Shown: positions 36,223 to 46,583 of the stretch, piece after piece
Numbering within the stretch: position 1 is the stretch's first letter
Layout of the letters: every line of letters starts with the position of its first letter
Assembly (NCBI RefSeq): GCF_900141735.1
Contig: NZ_FQYO01000001.1
Coordinates: 62,001 to 126,000 of the forward strand
From: Wenxinia saemankumensis
GTDB lineage: Bacteria > Pseudomonadota > Alphaproteobacteria > Rhodobacterales > Rhodobacteraceae
Length of the DNA stretch: 64,000 nt
Direction of reading: 5' to 3'
The notes under the pieces: generated by a model
Databases searched by the model: none
Seen by the model: the letters and a program-made list of their open reading frames with translations, nothing else
Told to the model about the DNA's origin: nothing
Program-made: the position numbers and the translations under genes

Positions 36223-37551
36223 ATGATCTCCAAACTGAACTGGCGCCTGCGCCGCTGGCTGCGCAGCATCTGGGCCCCCGTGATCGGCTTCGCGCTGCTC
36301 GGCCTCGTCACGTCCTTTCTCGCCATCGGGGCGCGGCCCTGGCTGCCGGAGGATTTCGGCGGCGATATCGGCGTCGACGCGATCGACCAGATCCTGAACG
36401 TCCTCGCCACCTCGATGCTGGGGGTCACGACCTTTTCGGTCTCGATCATGGTGACGGCCTTCGCCTCGGCCGCCTCCTCGGCGACGCCGCGCACGCTGAC
36501 GCTGCTGCAATCGGACCGGCAGACGCGCTACGTCCTCGCCATCTTCGTCGGGGCGTTCATCTATTCCCTGACCGGCATCGTCGCGTTGCGCGCCGGCCTC
36601 TACGGCGAGGGGGGGCGGGCGATCCTGTTCGCGGTGACGATCGCGGTGATCGCGGTCATCGTCATCGCGCTGATGCGCTGGATCGCGCATCTGACGGTCT
36701 TCGGGCGCCTGACCGACACGCTGCGCCGGGTCGAGGAGGCGACGGCGCGGGCGCTGAAGGTGCGGCGCGAGGCGCCCTATCTGGGCGGCCGGCCGATGGA
36801 GGGACCGGTTCCCGGCGGGGCGCGCTACCTGACCGCGGCCCGGACCGGAAGCGTCCAGCATGTCGACATGGAGGCGCTGCAGGATACGGCGCAGGAGGCG
36901 GGCCTGTCGGTCTGGCTGCTGGCGCCGCCCGGCACGTTCGTCACGCCGCTCGACCCGATCCTGGCGGTGACCGGCCTGCCGGACGAGGACGGGGGCGGGG
37001 AGGAGGACAGGGACGGGGACGGGGAGGCGGCGCGGCTGGTCGGGAGGCTGACCGGCGCGATCACCACCGACGCGGCGCGCAGCTTCGACCAGGATCCGCT
37101 CTTCGGGCTGATCGTGATGTCCGAGGTCGCCTCGCGGGCGCTGTCCCCGGCGGTGAACGATCCCGGCACGGCGATCGACGTGCTGAACCGGATCCTGAGG
37201 GTGCTGCTGGACTGGCGCGACGTGCCCGCGCCCGAGATGCGATTCGACCGGGTGCATGTCGCCGCGCTCGATGCCGCCGAGATGCTGCGCGCCTGCATCC
37301 GGCCGATCCTGCGCGACGGCGCGGCGCTGGTCGAGGTGCAGATCCGGGCACAGCGCGTGCTGCGGACGCTGGCCAGCGCGAACCCGGTGCTGTTCGGCGC
37401 TGGGGCGGCGGCCGAATCGGCGAACGGGATCGCCTACGCGGAAGGGGCGGTGACCCTGCCCGCGGAGCTGGCGGCGCTGCGGGCGATGGCGGAGGAGACG
37501 GCGCGCCTCGCCCGGCCGCAGCCGCTGCGCGCCGAGGGGCAGGCGATGTGA
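36223..37551 (+). CDS. DUF2254 family membrane protein
   Basis: A 442-residue inner-membrane protein with four N-terminal membrane segments (residues about 17-40, 60-85, 105-125, 133-150) and a large soluble C-terminal half. LNVLATSMLGVTTFSVSIMVTAFASAASSATPRTLTLLQSD and ALSPAVNDPGTAIDVLNRILRVL are DUF2254 blocks. An acidic loop (DEDGGGEEDRDGDGE, about residue 252) is low complexity. The function is unknown. It lies 36 bp after the transglycosylase gene on the same strand and may be co-transcribed. Confidence 0.88.
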   Translation: MISKLNWRLRRWLRSIWAPVIGFALLGLVTSFLAIGARPWLPEDFGGDIGVDAIDQILNVLATSMLGVTTFSVSIMVTAFASAASSATPRTLTLLQSDRQTRYVLAIFVGAFIYSLTGIVALRAGLYGEGGRAILFAVTIAVIAVIVIALMRWIAHLTVFGRLTDTLRRVEEATARALKVRREAPYLGGRPMEGPVPGGARYLTAARTGSVQHVDMEALQDTAQEAGLSVWLLAPPGTFVTPLDPILAVTGLPDEDGGGEEDRDGDGEAARLVGRLTGAITTDAARSFDQDPLFGLIVMSEVASRALSPAVNDPGTAIDVLNRILRVLLDWRDVPAPEMRFDRVHVAALDAAEMLRACIRPILRDGAALVEVQIRAQRVLRTLASANPVLFGAGAAAESANGIAYAEGAVTLPAELAALRAMAEETARLARPQPLRAEGQAM

Positions 37552-37584
37552 CGGGGCCCGGCCCCGCGCCGGGACGGTCCCGGG

Positions 37585-37640
37585 CGCGTCAGGCCCCGAC
37601 GCATCAGGCCCCGACGCATCAGGCCCCGACGCGTCAGGCC
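37585..37640 (+). repeat. 15-bp tandem repeat at a gene end
   Basis: Three full copies and a partial fourth of CGCATCAGGCCCCGA (first and last copies have CGCG instead of CGCA). The last copy includes the stop codon of the minus-strand substrate-binding protein gene, so the array may have grown from its 3' end. Confidence 0.9.
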
Positions 37641-39292
37641 AGACCCCACTTGTAGTGGTGATGCTCGAACGAGACGTGCATGTCGACGCCGAGCAGCCCG
37701 GTCCGGTAGTGACGGTAGAGCGAGCGCCAGTAGGGCTGGATCGTCACGCCCTCTTCCTGGATCAGCGCCTCCATCCGCGCCATCGTCTCGCGCCGGGTCG
37801 CGGCGTCCTCGATCGACAGGGCCTGCGCGAGCAGGGCGTCGAAGTCGGGATTCGACCAGCCGAACTCGTTCCAGGCCGCACCGGAGCGGTAGGCGAGCGC
37901 GTGGACCTGCACGCCGAGCGGGCGGTGGTTCCAGTTGGTCGCGCTGAAGGGCCAGCGCCGCCAGCCCCCGGCGAAGACATCCTCGGGCAGGATGGTTCGC
38001 CGGACGGTGAAGCCCGCGTCGCGCAGCATCGCGCCGACCGCGTCGGTGGTGTTGCGCAGCCAGTCGTCGTCGACCGAGGTCAGCTCGAACTCGAACGCCG
38101 CCATGCCCGCCTCCTCCAGCAGCGCGAGCGCGGCGGCGGGGTCGAAGGGCCGGGGCGGCATCGGGGCGTATTCGGGGTGCAGGCGGCCGACATGGTGGTT
38201 CTCGGCCGTCTCGCCCCGGTTTCCGTAGCCGAGTTCGAGCAGGATGGCGTTGTCCGTGGCCAGCTGGATCGCGCGGCGCACCCGGATGTCGGCATAGGGG
38301 CGCATCCCGTCCACCTCTGCCAGCTGGTTGGGGCGGATCACGCAGGTGGCCATGCTGACCACCTCGGATTTCGGGAATCCCAGCGCGTCGAGCGCGTCGA
38401 TGAAATCGCCGACGCTCTCGTAGAGCATGTCGACCTCGCCCGCCTCCATCGCGGCGAGCCAGGCGGCGGGGTCGGTGCCGTAGTCGAGATACTCGATCCG
38501 GTCGAGATAGGGGCCGCCATAGATCCCGGTGCCCCACCAGACATGGCCGGGCACGCGCTCGAGCACGGCCCGCACGCCGGGCTCGATCTCGGCGATGCGG
38601 TAGGGCCCTGTGCCGATCGCCGCTGCCGTGTCCGCCGGGTCGTAGGAGGCGGGGACGATCGCGGCCGGGTAGTCCGAGAAACCGGGAACGAGGGTGATGT
38701 CGGGGCTGGAGAGGGTGAGCCGGACCGTCAGCTCGTCCACCACCTCGACCGCGCCGTCGCGCAGGCGGCCGGTGGCGGGGTCGATCAGGCTGACCATGCG
38801 GCCAGCCATGGAATTGCCCGCCACCGAGGCGTCGCACCAGCGGGCGATGTTGCGGGCCACGTCCCCGGCGGTGAAGGGCTCGCCGTTGCTCCAGCTCACG
38901 CCGGGGCGGACATGCAGCAGGTAGGCGCTGGCATCCTCGTTCGCCTCCCACCCCTCCAGCAGCATGCCGCGGAAGGTGCCGTCGCTGTCGTATTCGACGA
39001 GGTATTCCAGCGTGCCCCGGGTCAGGTTGCCGAGCTCGGACCAGTCGAAGGTGCGGGTGTCCTTGAGCGCCCGCACGCTCATCTGGCAGCGGATCGTGCC
39101 GCCCTGCCGCGCGGTCGGCAGGCCCTGCGCGGCGGCGGGGGCGGCACGGCCGGCCAGGCCCCAGGCGGCGGGAGCGGAGAGGCCGAGCGCGGTGGCCCGG
39201 GCGAGGAATTCGCGCCGGTCCATCGTGCCCGCGCGCAGCTCGCCCGCGTAACGCAGGGCGGCGGGATGGATCTTGCCTGCCTCGCGCGTCAT
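37634..39292 (-). CDS. Tat-exported ABC-type peptide-binding protein (family 5)
   Basis: A 552-residue periplasmic binding protein of the oligopeptide/nickel family. The twin-arginine motif is MDRREFLARATALGLS (residues 24-39), followed by a hydrophobic stretch and AAPAAAQG. Family blocks: VSWSNGEPFTAGDVARNIARW (about residues 125-145), GTGPYRIAEIEPG, AIQLATDNAILLELGYGNRG and EEGVTIQPYWRSLYRHYR. No permease or ATPase genes lie nearby, so it either serves a transporter encoded elsewhere or has another role. The start is ATG 39290-39292; this extended N-region is usual in the family. A lone AraC gene lies 139 bp upstream on the same strand. Confidence 0.9.
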   Translation of the reverse strand: MTREAGKIHPAALRYAGELRAGTMDRREFLARATALGLSAPAAWGLAGRAAPAAAQGLPTARQGGTIRCQMSVRALKDTRTFDWSELGNLTRGTLEYLVEYDSDGTFRGMLLEGWEANEDASAYLLHVRPGVSWSNGEPFTAGDVARNIARWCDASVAGNSMAGRMVSLIDPATGRLRDGAVEVVDELTVRLTLSSPDITLVPGFSDYPAAIVPASYDPADTAAAIGTGPYRIAEIEPGVRAVLERVPGHVWWGTGIYGGPYLDRIEYLDYGTDPAAWLAAMEAGEVDMLYESVGDFIDALDALGFPKSEVVSMATCVIRPNQLAEVDGMRPYADIRVRRAIQLATDNAILLELGYGNRGETAENHHVGRLHPEYAPMPPRPFDPAAALALLEEAGMAAFEFELTSVDDDWLRNTTDAVGAMLRDAGFTVRRTILPEDVFAGGWRRWPFSATNWNHRPLGVQVHALAYRSGAAWNEFGWSNPDFDALLAQALSIEDAATRRETMARMEALIQEEGVTIQPYWRSLYRHYRTGLLGVDMHVSFEHHHYKWGLA

Positions 39293-39431
39293 CTCGCCAC
39301 TCCCTCTGCCGCATTCATGTCCGCGGGATGATCTATGCCGCCGGCCGCGAAAGGAACGGCCCTGCCGGCCCCTTAGCAGGGAGAGGCGGTGCAGCGGGAC
39401 ACACGATGGCGCGAGTCCGGCCCGGGCGGGC

Positions 39432-40286
39432 CTAGTGCAGCGTGACCGGGCGGGGCCCGGCCCCCTGCAGGCGCGAGGCGCGGCGGAAGTCGGAGGGCGT
39501 CTGCCCGGTGGCGCGCTGGAAGGCGCGGGTGAAATAGGCGGGCGAGTTGTAGCCGAGCGCGGCCGCCACCTCCTTCACCGGGCGGGGATCGACGCGCAGC
39601 ATCTCGCGCGCCTCGAAGAGCAGCCGGTCGGTCAGCAGCTCGTGCGCCGAGCGGCCGCAGGTCTGTCGGCAGGCGCGGGTGAGATGCGTCGGCGTGACGC
39701 CGAGCGTGCGGGCGAAATGGGCGATGGCGGGCTGGCGGCGGAACTCGCGTTCGACGAGGTCGGAATAGGCGGCGACGAGGCGGGCGGCGGCGCTGTCCTC
39801 GCGCTCGCCCCGGGCGGTCTCGGCGAGGGCGTCGTACTGGCGGTGGAAGTAGACCCCCAGCAGGCCGAGATGGTAATGCGCCGCACGTGCCGCGCCCGGT
39901 CGGGCATCCTTGAGCTCGCGTTCCAGCGCGTCGAAGATCGCCGCCACCTCGCGCTGCGCCATCACGTCGCGCAGGCGCAGGTGCACCGGCTCGTCCGGCC
40001 ATTCGGCGGCCATCGCGCCGGGGATCGTCAGGAGGTGCCCCGAGACGAGCGGGCCGGCCTCGTAGCCGTACATCGTGCCGGCGGGCAGGAAGACGAGGTT
40101 GTTGGCGCCGTAGCCGCGGGTCAGCCCGGCCATCGTCAGGCGGCCCTGTCCCTTGGTGACGAACATCAGCCGCGGCGTGCGGTGGGCGCGCATCGCCTCG
40201 GTCCGCCATCGGCCGAGGCCGGAGGTCAGCGCGATCGGTTGCAGCGACAGGCGGTCGCCGCCCGCCAGAGACGTCGTCATGGTCAT
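39432..40286 (-). CDS. AraC-family transcriptional regulator
   Basis: A 284-residue regulator. An N-terminal cupin-type sensing domain (about residues 15-100, PRLMFVTKGQGRLTM and NNLVFLPAGTMYGYEAG) is joined to a C-terminal AraC DNA-binding domain with two helix-turn-helix motifs: IAHFARTLGVTPTHLTRACRQTCG (about 188-211) and VKEVAAALGYNSPAYFTRAFQRATGQTPSDFRR (about 239-271). The inducer and targets are unknown; the downstream binding-protein gene is a candidate. The start is ATG 40284-40286 (MTMTTSLAGG). Confidence 0.92.
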   Translation of the reverse strand: MTMTTSLAGGDRLSLQPIALTSGLGRWRTEAMRAHRTPRLMFVTKGQGRLTMAGLTRGYGANNLVFLPAGTMYGYEAGPLVSGHLLTIPGAMAAEWPDEPVHLRLRDVMAQREVAAIFDALERELKDARPGAARAAHYHLGLLGVYFHRQYDALAETARGEREDSAAARLVAAYSDLVEREFRRQPAIAHFARTLGVTPTHLTRACRQTCGRSAHELLTDRLLFEAREMLRVDPRPVKEVAAALGYNSPAYFTRAFQRATGQTPSDFRRASRLQGAGPRPVTLH

Positions 40287-40446
40287 GGCCCAAACCCCCC
40301 GGTTCGATTAGTGCAAGTGTTGGCCGAGGAGGGCCCGCCGACAAAGGCAAAGTTGCGGCGGCGGCAGGAAAAGTTGGGGATCGAGCTGGGGATAACCCGG
40401 GGCCGCGCGCCCCGGCGCGCCCGCCGGGACAGGGGCGCCGCGCGGC

Positions 40447-41394
40447 TCAGCCTGTGGATAAGGCGGGCACCGCCGACCAGTCGCCCATCCGGGCGCGGAA
40501 CCATGTCCGCTGCCGCTTGGCGTATTGCCGGGTCTGGATCGCGGCGCGGACGCGCACCTCGTCGAGACCCATCCGCCCCTCCAGATGCGCGATCAGCTCG
40601 GCTGCGCCGATCGCGCGGGAGGAGGGCAGCGCGGGGTCCCAGCGGGGATGCATCGCCCGCGCCTCGTCCAGCGCGCCGCCCGCCAGCATCGCGTCGAAGC
40701 GTCGTTCGATCCGGGGGGTGAGCCAGTCCTTCGGCGCGTCGATCAGCAGCCGCTCGGCCGATCCCGGGGGCAGCAGCGGCGCGGCGGGCGCGGCCTGCCA
40801 CTCGGCCAGCGCCCGGCCGGTAGCGCGCCGCACCTCCCAGGCGCGCTGGACGCGGGCCCGGTTGGCGATGTCGATCCGCGCCGCATCGGCAGGGGCGAGA
40901 CCGTCGCGCAGCGCCTCGAGCGACAGGGAATCGCCCTGGGCCCGGATCGCGGGCGGCACGGGCGGCACCTCTGCCAGACCCTCGGTCAGGGCGGTGAAGT
41001 AGAGGCCGGTCCCGCCGGTGACGATGGGCCGGGCGCCGCCCGCCAGCAGCGGCTCGACGGCGCGCAGCCAGTGGCCGACCGACCAGTCCGCCTCGGGCGC
41101 GAGATGACCGTAGAGCAGATGCGGCGCCCGCGCCCGATCCTCGGCCGGGGGCTGGGCGGTCAGCACCTCCCAGCCGGCATAGACCTGCAGCGCGTCGGCG
41201 TTCACGACGACGCCGCCCGCCTCCTCGGCGATGCGCAGGGCGAGGGCGGACTTGCCGCTGGCGGTCGGGCCCGCGATCAGGACCGGCCGATCCGGCGGCA
41301 GCCCGGCGATCCGCGCGCGCAGCTTCTCGGCATCCAGCGTCTCGCCCGTCACCCGTTCCCCCGCCACGTTGATCCCGGCCCGGCTTTCCGACAT
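40447..41394 (-). CDS. miaA: tRNA dimethylallyltransferase
   Basis: A 315-residue enzyme adding a dimethylallyl group to A37 of UNN-reading tRNAs. The P-loop is [21 protein letters not shown] (about residues 40-60), followed by [20 protein letters not shown] (the usual DSxQVY is DALQVY here), [20 protein letters not shown], and a late [15 protein letters not shown]. An N-terminal extension of about 35 residues precedes the P-loop. The start chosen is ATG 41392-41394 (MSESRAG); a downstream start cannot be excluded. It is divergent from pyrH with 45 bp between. Confidence 0.93.
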   Translation of the reverse strand: MSESRAGINVAGERVTGETLDAEKLRARIAGLPPDRPVLIAGPTASGKSALALRIAEEAGGVVVNADALQVYAGWEVLTAQPPAEDRARAPHLLYGHLAPEADWSVGHWLRAVEPLLAGGARPIVTGGTGLYFTALTEGLAEVPPVPPAIRAQGDSLSLEALRDGLAPADAARIDIANRARVQRAWEVRRATGRALAEWQAAPAAPLLPPGSAERLLIDAPKDWLTPRIERRFDAMLAGGALDEARAMHPRWDPALPSSRAIGAAELIAHLEGRMGLDEVRVRAAIQTRQYAKRQRTWFRARMGDWSAVPALSTG

Positions 41395-41439
41395 ATCCCG
41401 GTCCGACCGCCAGTCGCCACCCTTCCGGAGGATCCCCCC

Positions 41440-42183
41440 ATGACCGTCACCGCGACCGCCGCCTCCGACGCGCCCGTGAGATTCAAGCGGGTCATGCTCA
41501 AGATCTCGGGCGAGGCGCTGATGGGCGAGACCGCCTTCGGCCTGCACCCGCCGACCGTCCAGCGCATCGCGCAGGAGGTGAAGAGCGTGCACGATCTCGG
41601 CGTCGAGATCTGCATGGTGATCGGGGGCGGCAACATCTTCCGCGGGCTGCAGGGCAGCGCGCAGGGGATGGAGCGCACGACGGCCGATTACATGGGGATG
41701 CTGGCGACGGTGATGAACGCGCTGGCGATGCAATCGGCCCTGGAAGAGCTGAAGATCCATACCCGCACGATCAGCGCCATCCCGATGGACCAGGTCTGCG
41801 AGCCCTATATCCGCCGCCGCGCGGTGCGCCATCTCGAGAAGAAGCGGGTCTGCATCTTCGCCGCCGGGACGGGCAATCCCTACTTCACCACCGATACCGC
41901 CGCGACGCTGCGGGCCAGCGAGATGAACTGCGAGGCGATCTTCAAGGGCACCAAGGTGGACGGCGTCTACGACAAGGATCCCAAGAAATTCGACGACGCC
42001 AAGCGCTACGAGACGGTCAGCTACAACGAGGCGCTGGCCAGGAATCTGGGCGTGATGGACGCCTCCGCCATCGCGCTGGCGCGGGACAACCGGCTGCCGA
42101 TCATCGTCTTCTCGCTGGACGAGCCCGGCGGCTTCCGCGGGATCCTGGCGGGGCAGGGCACCTACACGACCGTGAAGGGCTGA
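41440..42183 (+). CDS. pyrH: UMP kinase
   Basis: A 247-residue amino-acid-kinase-fold enzyme phosphorylating UMP. Blocks: [13 protein letters not shown] (about residues 19-31), [10 protein letters not shown] (about 67-76), [46 protein letters not shown] and [13 protein letters not shown]. An N-terminal tail of about 14 residues is hydrophilic. The start is ATG 41440 with GGAGG eight bases upstream. pyrH is usually next to frr; here a 3.4-kb nuclease gene stands between them. Confidence 0.97.
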   Translation: MTVTATAASDAPVRFKRVMLKISGEALMGETAFGLHPPTVQRIAQEVKSVHDLGVEICMVIGGGNIFRGLQGSAQGMERTTADYMGMLATVMNALAMQSALEELKIHTRTISAIPMDQVCEPYIRRRAVRHLEKKRVCIFAAGTGNPYFTTDTAATLRASEMNCEAIFKGTKVDGVYDKDPKKFDDAKRYETVSYNEALARNLGVMDASAIALARDNRLPIIVFSLDEPGGFRGILAGQGTYTTVKG

Positions 42184-42343
42184 CCCCGCGGTCCTGCCGT
42201 TCGCGGCGCCCGGATCCTGACCATCCGGTCAGCGAATTCCCGCCCGTTCCCCCGGGTTGCGCCACGTCATGCGCGCCATGTCACCCGTCCGTGATGAACC
42301 TGCCCATAATGCGCCTGCAGCGGCGCCAGCAGGGGGAACGAGC

Positions 42344-45300
42344 ATGGCCATCATCTTTCGCGAAGGGTTCGAGACCGACGGGTCGGGCACCCGGTACACC
42401 ACCGGCATCCCGCAATTCAGCGACGGCTCCTACGATTTCTTCACCCGGACGGACGGGACGGGGATCGGGTCCGGCTACGAGGTGACGGGCGCGACCGGGT
42501 CGCACTACTTCGCCGCGCAGGACATCGACGGCGAGGGCGCGGCGCTGCCGGCGACGCTGTCCTTCGACGGGATCGACATCTCGGGCCTGTCCGGCCTGTC
42601 GCTGTCGATCGACCTGGCCGAGGACGATGCCAGCGACGGGAACGAGGACTGGGATTCGGGGGATTCCTTTCTGGTCGAGTACCGGATCGACGGCGGCGCC
42701 TGGGCCGGCCTGTTCCTTGTCCAGAACGACGGCAGCACCTTCAATTCGGCGCCGCTGCTGGGGGGCACCGCGCTGACCTCGCAGTTCCAGACCTTCTCCT
42801 CCGCCATCGCGGGGGCCGGATCGCTCTTGGACCTGCGGCTGACCTTCCAGTTCGATTCGGGGGACGAGGACATCGCGATCGACGAGATCGTCCTCTCCGA
42901 CGGGGGACCGACAGGTCCCGGCCCCGATCCCGATCCCGGCCCGACCAGCCCGGTGCGGATCAGCGAGATCGACGCCGACCAGGACGGGACCGACAGCGCC
43001 GAATTCGTCGAATTGTTCGACGGCGGCGCGGGGAACACCTCGCTCGACGGGCTGACCCTCGTCCTGTTCAACGGCAATGGCGATGCCGCCTACACGACGA
43101 TCCCGCTCGACGGCTACAGCACCAACGAGGACGGCTATTTCGTCATCGGCTCGGACCTCGTCGACAACGTGGACCTCGTCGCGTGGACGACCAACGGTCT
43201 GCAGAACGGCGCCGACGCGGTCGCGCTCTATCTCGGCGGGGCGCCCGCCACCGGGGAGGCGGCGACCACCACGAACCTCGTCGACGCCGTCGTCTACGGC
43301 ACGAACGATGCGGCCGATACCGGCCTGCTCGCCGCGCTCGGCCAGACGGTCCAGTACGACGAGGACGCGAACGGCGACAGCGAGGGCGAGAGCCTGATCC
43401 GCCAGGGCGACGGCAGCTTCGTCGCCGGAACGCCCAGCCCGGGCGGGGCCGTTCCGCCGGTCCAGCCCCCGCAGGAGGTGCTGATCTCGCAGATCCAGGG
43501 AACCGCCGGCACCAGCGCCTATGCCGTGTCGGGCGTCGACGACGTCTCGCCCCTCGCCGGGACGACCGTGTCGGTGACCGCCGTCGTGACGGCCGACTTC
43601 ATGTCGGGTCTGCGCGGCTTCTACCTGCAGGAAGAGGATGCGGACTGGGACGACAACCCGCTGACGTCGGAGGGCGTGTTCGTCTTTGCCGGCGCGCTGG
43701 ACGGGCTCGACGTGGCGGTGGGCGATCTCGTGACGGTGACCGGCACCGTGGGCGAGTATTCCGGCCAGACCCAGATCTCGGCCATGTCGGTCGAGGCGAT
43801 CGCCTCGGGCGTGGCGCTGCCCAGCTCGGTCGAGGTCGAGTTCCCGGTGGCGAACGTGATGATCGACGGCTCGGGCGGCTACGTCGCCAATCTCGAGGCC
43901 TACGAGGGAATGCTGATCGACCTGCCGCAGGAGATGCTGGTCACCGAGCTGTTCAACCTCGACCGCTTCGGCGAGTACCAGCTGTCGACCGACCGGTTCG
44001 AGCAGTTCACCCAGTTCGCCGAACCCGACGCGGCGGGGAACGACGCCTATCTGCAGCAGGTCGCCCGTTCGTCGGTCTATGTCGATGACGGGGCGAGCGC
44101 GCAGAACCCGGCCGAGATCACGGTGATCGACGGCAATGACGGCGTGCTGTCCCCATCCGACACCTTCTCGATGGGAGACACGCTGTCCCGGCTCTCGGGC
44201 GTGCTCGGCTACGGCTTCGACCAGTTCCGCCTGCAGGATCCGACCGGCACCTACGAGAACACGCAGGTCCGCCCCGAGAGCCCCGAGGACGTGGGCGGCA
44301 ACTTCCGCGCCGCGGGCATGAACGTGCTCAACTACTTCACCACGCTGTCGGGCAATACCGATATCGGGCTGGAGGCGCGCGGCGCCAATTCGGCGGAGGA
44401 GTTCGAGCGGCAGGCGGGCAAGATCGTCGACGCGATCCTCGAGATCGACGCCGACGTGTTCGGACTGGTCGAGATCGAGAACGACTTCGCCGGCGCGGAC
44501 ATCGCCGTGGCCGACCTTGTGGCCCGGCTCAATGCCGAGCTGGGGCAGGACGTCTATGCCTGGGTCGATCCGGGGCAGGAATTCGTCGGCACCGACGCCA
44601 TCGCCAACGCCCTGATCTACCGCACCGACCGCGTCGAGACGGTCGGCGACATGGCGATCCTGACCGAGTTCGAGGGCCGCGACTTCCTCGACCCTCTGGG
44701 CGCCGGGCGCGACCTGAACCGGGCGGCGATCGCCCAGACCTTCGAGGATCTCGGCACCGGGCAGCTGGTGACGGTGTCGGTCAACCACCTGAAGTCCAAG
44801 GGCTCTCTTTCCGGCCTGCCGGAGGACGAGGATCAGGGCGACGGGGCGGGCAACAACGACGCCACGCGCGAGGCGGCGGCCGACATCCTGGCCGACTGGC
44901 TGGCCTCGGACCCGACCGGGACCGGCGCGTCCCGGCAGCTCGTCCTGGGCGACTTCAACGCCTACGCGCAGGAGGACCCGATCGACGTGATGCGCGCGGC
45001 GGGCTTCACCGACCTCGCCGCGGCGGCGATCGAGGATCCCTACAGCTACGTCTTCGACGGGCTGGTCGGAACGCTCGACTACGCCTTCGCGAACGAGAGG
45101 CTCGCGAGCGAGCTGACCGGCGCGACCGAGTGGCACATCAACTCGAACGAGGCGGATGCCTTCGACTACAACCTCGATTTCGGGCGCGACCCGGACCTCT
45201 ACGACGAGACGACCGCGGCGCGGTATTCCGACCACGACCCGGTGATCGTCGGGTTCGACCTGCGCACCCTGATCGAGGGCACCGACCGCCGCGACGTGGT

Positions 45301-45775
45301 GGCGGGGACCGCCGCGGGGGACGAGATCGTCCTGGGCCGCGGCACCGATGTCGCCTTCGGCGGGGGCGGCGACGACCTGATCTTCGGCGGCGCGGGCGGG
45401 GACTACATCCTCGGCGGCGACGGCGATGACGAGATCGACGGCGGCGAGGGCAACGACAGGATCCTGGGCGGTGCCGGCGACGACAGGATCGTCTTCGGGG
45501 AGGGTCGGGCCGATCTGCTCTTCGGGGGCAGCGGGTCCGATGCCTTCGTCTTCGCGGACGGGGCGGCCGGGGACGGGGACCGCGGAAACGCGACGATCTT
45601 CGACTTCGACGTGCGGCACGACGTCCTGGACCTGGGCGGGGTCGAGGTGGCGCGGGTCCAGGACCGGTTCCTGACCGTGACGCTCACGCTCGAGGGCGAC
45701 GGCGACCGGATCACCCTCCTGGGCGTGCGCGACGCGGACGACATCGTCTTCGCGGACGATCTGCTCTCGGCCTGA
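42344..45775 (+). CDS. Secreted RTX-type extracellular nuclease (ExeM/NucH-like)
   Basis: A 1,143-residue acidic protein, with no N-terminal signal peptide. From the N-terminus: a beta-rich domain (about residues 5-195), a lamin-tail-like domain ([24 protein letters not shown], about 204-300), an OB-like domain (about 380-495), an endonuclease/exonuclease/phosphatase domain (about 656-973; [42 protein letters not shown] near 867-880, [13 protein letters not shown] near 961-973), and RTX calcium-binding repeats ([20 protein letters not shown], about 1,010-1,050). The RTX tail indicates type I secretion, but no transporter genes are nearby. It probably degrades extracellular DNA. It separates pyrH from frr and looks like an insertion there. 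Confidence 0.9.
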   Translation: MAIIFREGFETDGSGTRYTTGIPQFSDGSYDFFTRTDGTGIGSGYEVTGATGSHYFAAQDIDGEGAALPATLSFDGIDISGLSGLSLSIDLAEDDASDGNEDWDSGDSFLVEYRIDGGAWAGLFLVQNDGSTFNSAPLLGGTALTSQFQTFSSAIAGAGSLLDLRLTFQFDSGDEDIAIDEIVLSDGGPTGPGPDPDPGPTSPVRISEIDADQDGTDSAEFVELFDGGAGNTSLDGLTLVLFNGNGDAAYTTIPLDGYSTNEDGYFVIGSDLVDNVDLVAWTTNGLQNGADAVALYLGGAPATGEAATTTNLVDAVVYGTNDAADTGLLAALGQTVQYDEDANGDSEGESLIRQGDGSFVAGTPSPGGAVPPVQPPQEVLISQIQGTAGTSAYAVSGVDDVSPLAGTTVSVTAVVTADFMSGLRGFYLQEEDADWDDNPLTSEGVFVFAGALDGLDVAVGDLVTVTGTVGEYSGQTQISAMSVEAIASGVALPSSVEVEFPVANVMIDGSGGYVANLEAYEGMLIDLPQEMLVTELFNLDRFGEYQLSTDRFEQFTQFAEPDAAGNDAYLQQVARSSVYVDDGASAQNPAEITVIDGNDGVLSPSDTFSMGDTLSRLSGVLGYGFDQFRLQDPTGTYENTQVRPESPEDVGGNFRAAGMNVLNYFTTLSGNTDIGLEARGANSAEEFERQAGKIVDAILEIDADVFGLVEIENDFAGADIAVADLVARLNAELGQDVYAWVDPGQEFVGTDAIANALIYRTDRVETVGDMAILTEFEGRDFLDPLGAGRDLNRAAIAQTFEDLGTGQLVTVSVNHLKSKGSLSGLPEDEDQGDGAGNNDATREAAADILADWLASDPTGTGASRQLVLGDFNAYAQEDPIDVMRAAGFTDLAAAAIEDPYSYVFDGLVGTLDYAFANERLASELTGATEWHINSNEADAFDYNLDFGRDPDLYDETTAARYSDHDPVIVGFDLRTLIEGTDRRDVVAGTAAGDEIVLGRGTDVAFGGGGDDLIFGGAGGDYILGGDGDDEIDGGEGNDRILGGAGDDRIVFGEGRADLLFGGSGSDAFVFADGAAGDGDRGNATIFDFDVRHDVLDLGGVEVARVQDRFLTVTLTLEGDGDRITLLGVRDADDIVFADDLLSA

Positions 45776-45914
45776 GCCGTCCGCGCGCCGGCGGCCGGCC
45801 GCCGCGCGGACGGATGGTGGGCGGCCCGCGGCCTATACAGCCGCGGGCCGTCCCGTTATAGCTCTGCGGGCCGCCGGGACAGGCGGGCCGACAACGAAGA
45901 GGGCGGGCAGCGTC

Positions 45915-46478
45915 ATGGCAGACGATTTCGAACTGGACACGGGCGATCTCCAGCGCCGCATGGAAGGCGCGCTCGCCAACCTGCGCACGGAATTCGCCTC
46001 GCTGCGGACGGGGCGCGCCTCGGGCTCGATGCTGGACCCGGTCATGGTCGACGCCTACGGCTCGCCCACGCCGATCAACCAGGTCGGGACCGTCAATGTC
46101 CCCGAGCCGCGGATGGTCACCATCAACGTCTGGGACAAGGCCCTCGTCGGCAAGGTCGAGAAGGCGATCCGCGAGAGCGGGCTCGGCATCAATCCGCAGC
46201 TGAACGGCACGATCATCATGCTGCCGATCCCCGAACTGAACGAGGAGCGCCGGCGCGAGCTGACGAAGGTGGCGGGCGATTATGCCGAGCGGGCCCGGGT
46301 CGCTATCCGCAACCTGCGCCGCGACGGCATGGACCAGATCAAGAAGGCCAAGGCCGACGGCATGTCCGAGGACGACCAGAAATTCTGGGAGGCCGAGGTG
46401 CAGGAGCTGACGGACAGGCACATCAAGCTGGTCGACAGCTCGCTCGAGACCAAGCAGTCCGAGATCATGCAGGTCTGA
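45915..46478 (+). CDS. frr: Ribosome recycling factor
   Basis: A 187-residue protein that splits post-termination ribosomes with EF-G. Marks: [22 protein letters not shown] (about residues 16-37), [69 protein letters not shown] and the C-terminal coiled-coil end. The length is normal. It starts at ATG 45915 and opens the long co-directional block uppS-cdsA-dxr-rseP-bamA. Confidence 0.97.
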   Translation: MADDFELDTGDLQRRMEGALANLRTEFASLRTGRASGSMLDPVMVDAYGSPTPINQVGTVNVPEPRMVTINVWDKALVGKVEKAIRESGLGINPQLNGTIIMLPIPELNEERRRELTKVAGDYAERARVAIRNLRRDGMDQIKKAKADGMSEDDQKFWEAEVQELTDRHIKLVDSSLETKQSEIMQV

Positions 46479-46583
46479 GGGCGACGGGTCGCGGCGGCCG
46501 GGTCCGGGGCGCCGCGCGACGATCAAGCGGCCGGCCCGTCGGGGCAGGTTCGGCCGGAAGTTCCACGCTGAAGGAGGCCGGCA

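Noticed and set aside
42281-45619. An 1,112-codon open frame antisense to the RTX nuclease gene
   Set aside because: Composition is Val/Arg/Asp/Glu-repetitive with no fold or motif, and the opposite strand encodes a clear multi-domain protein.
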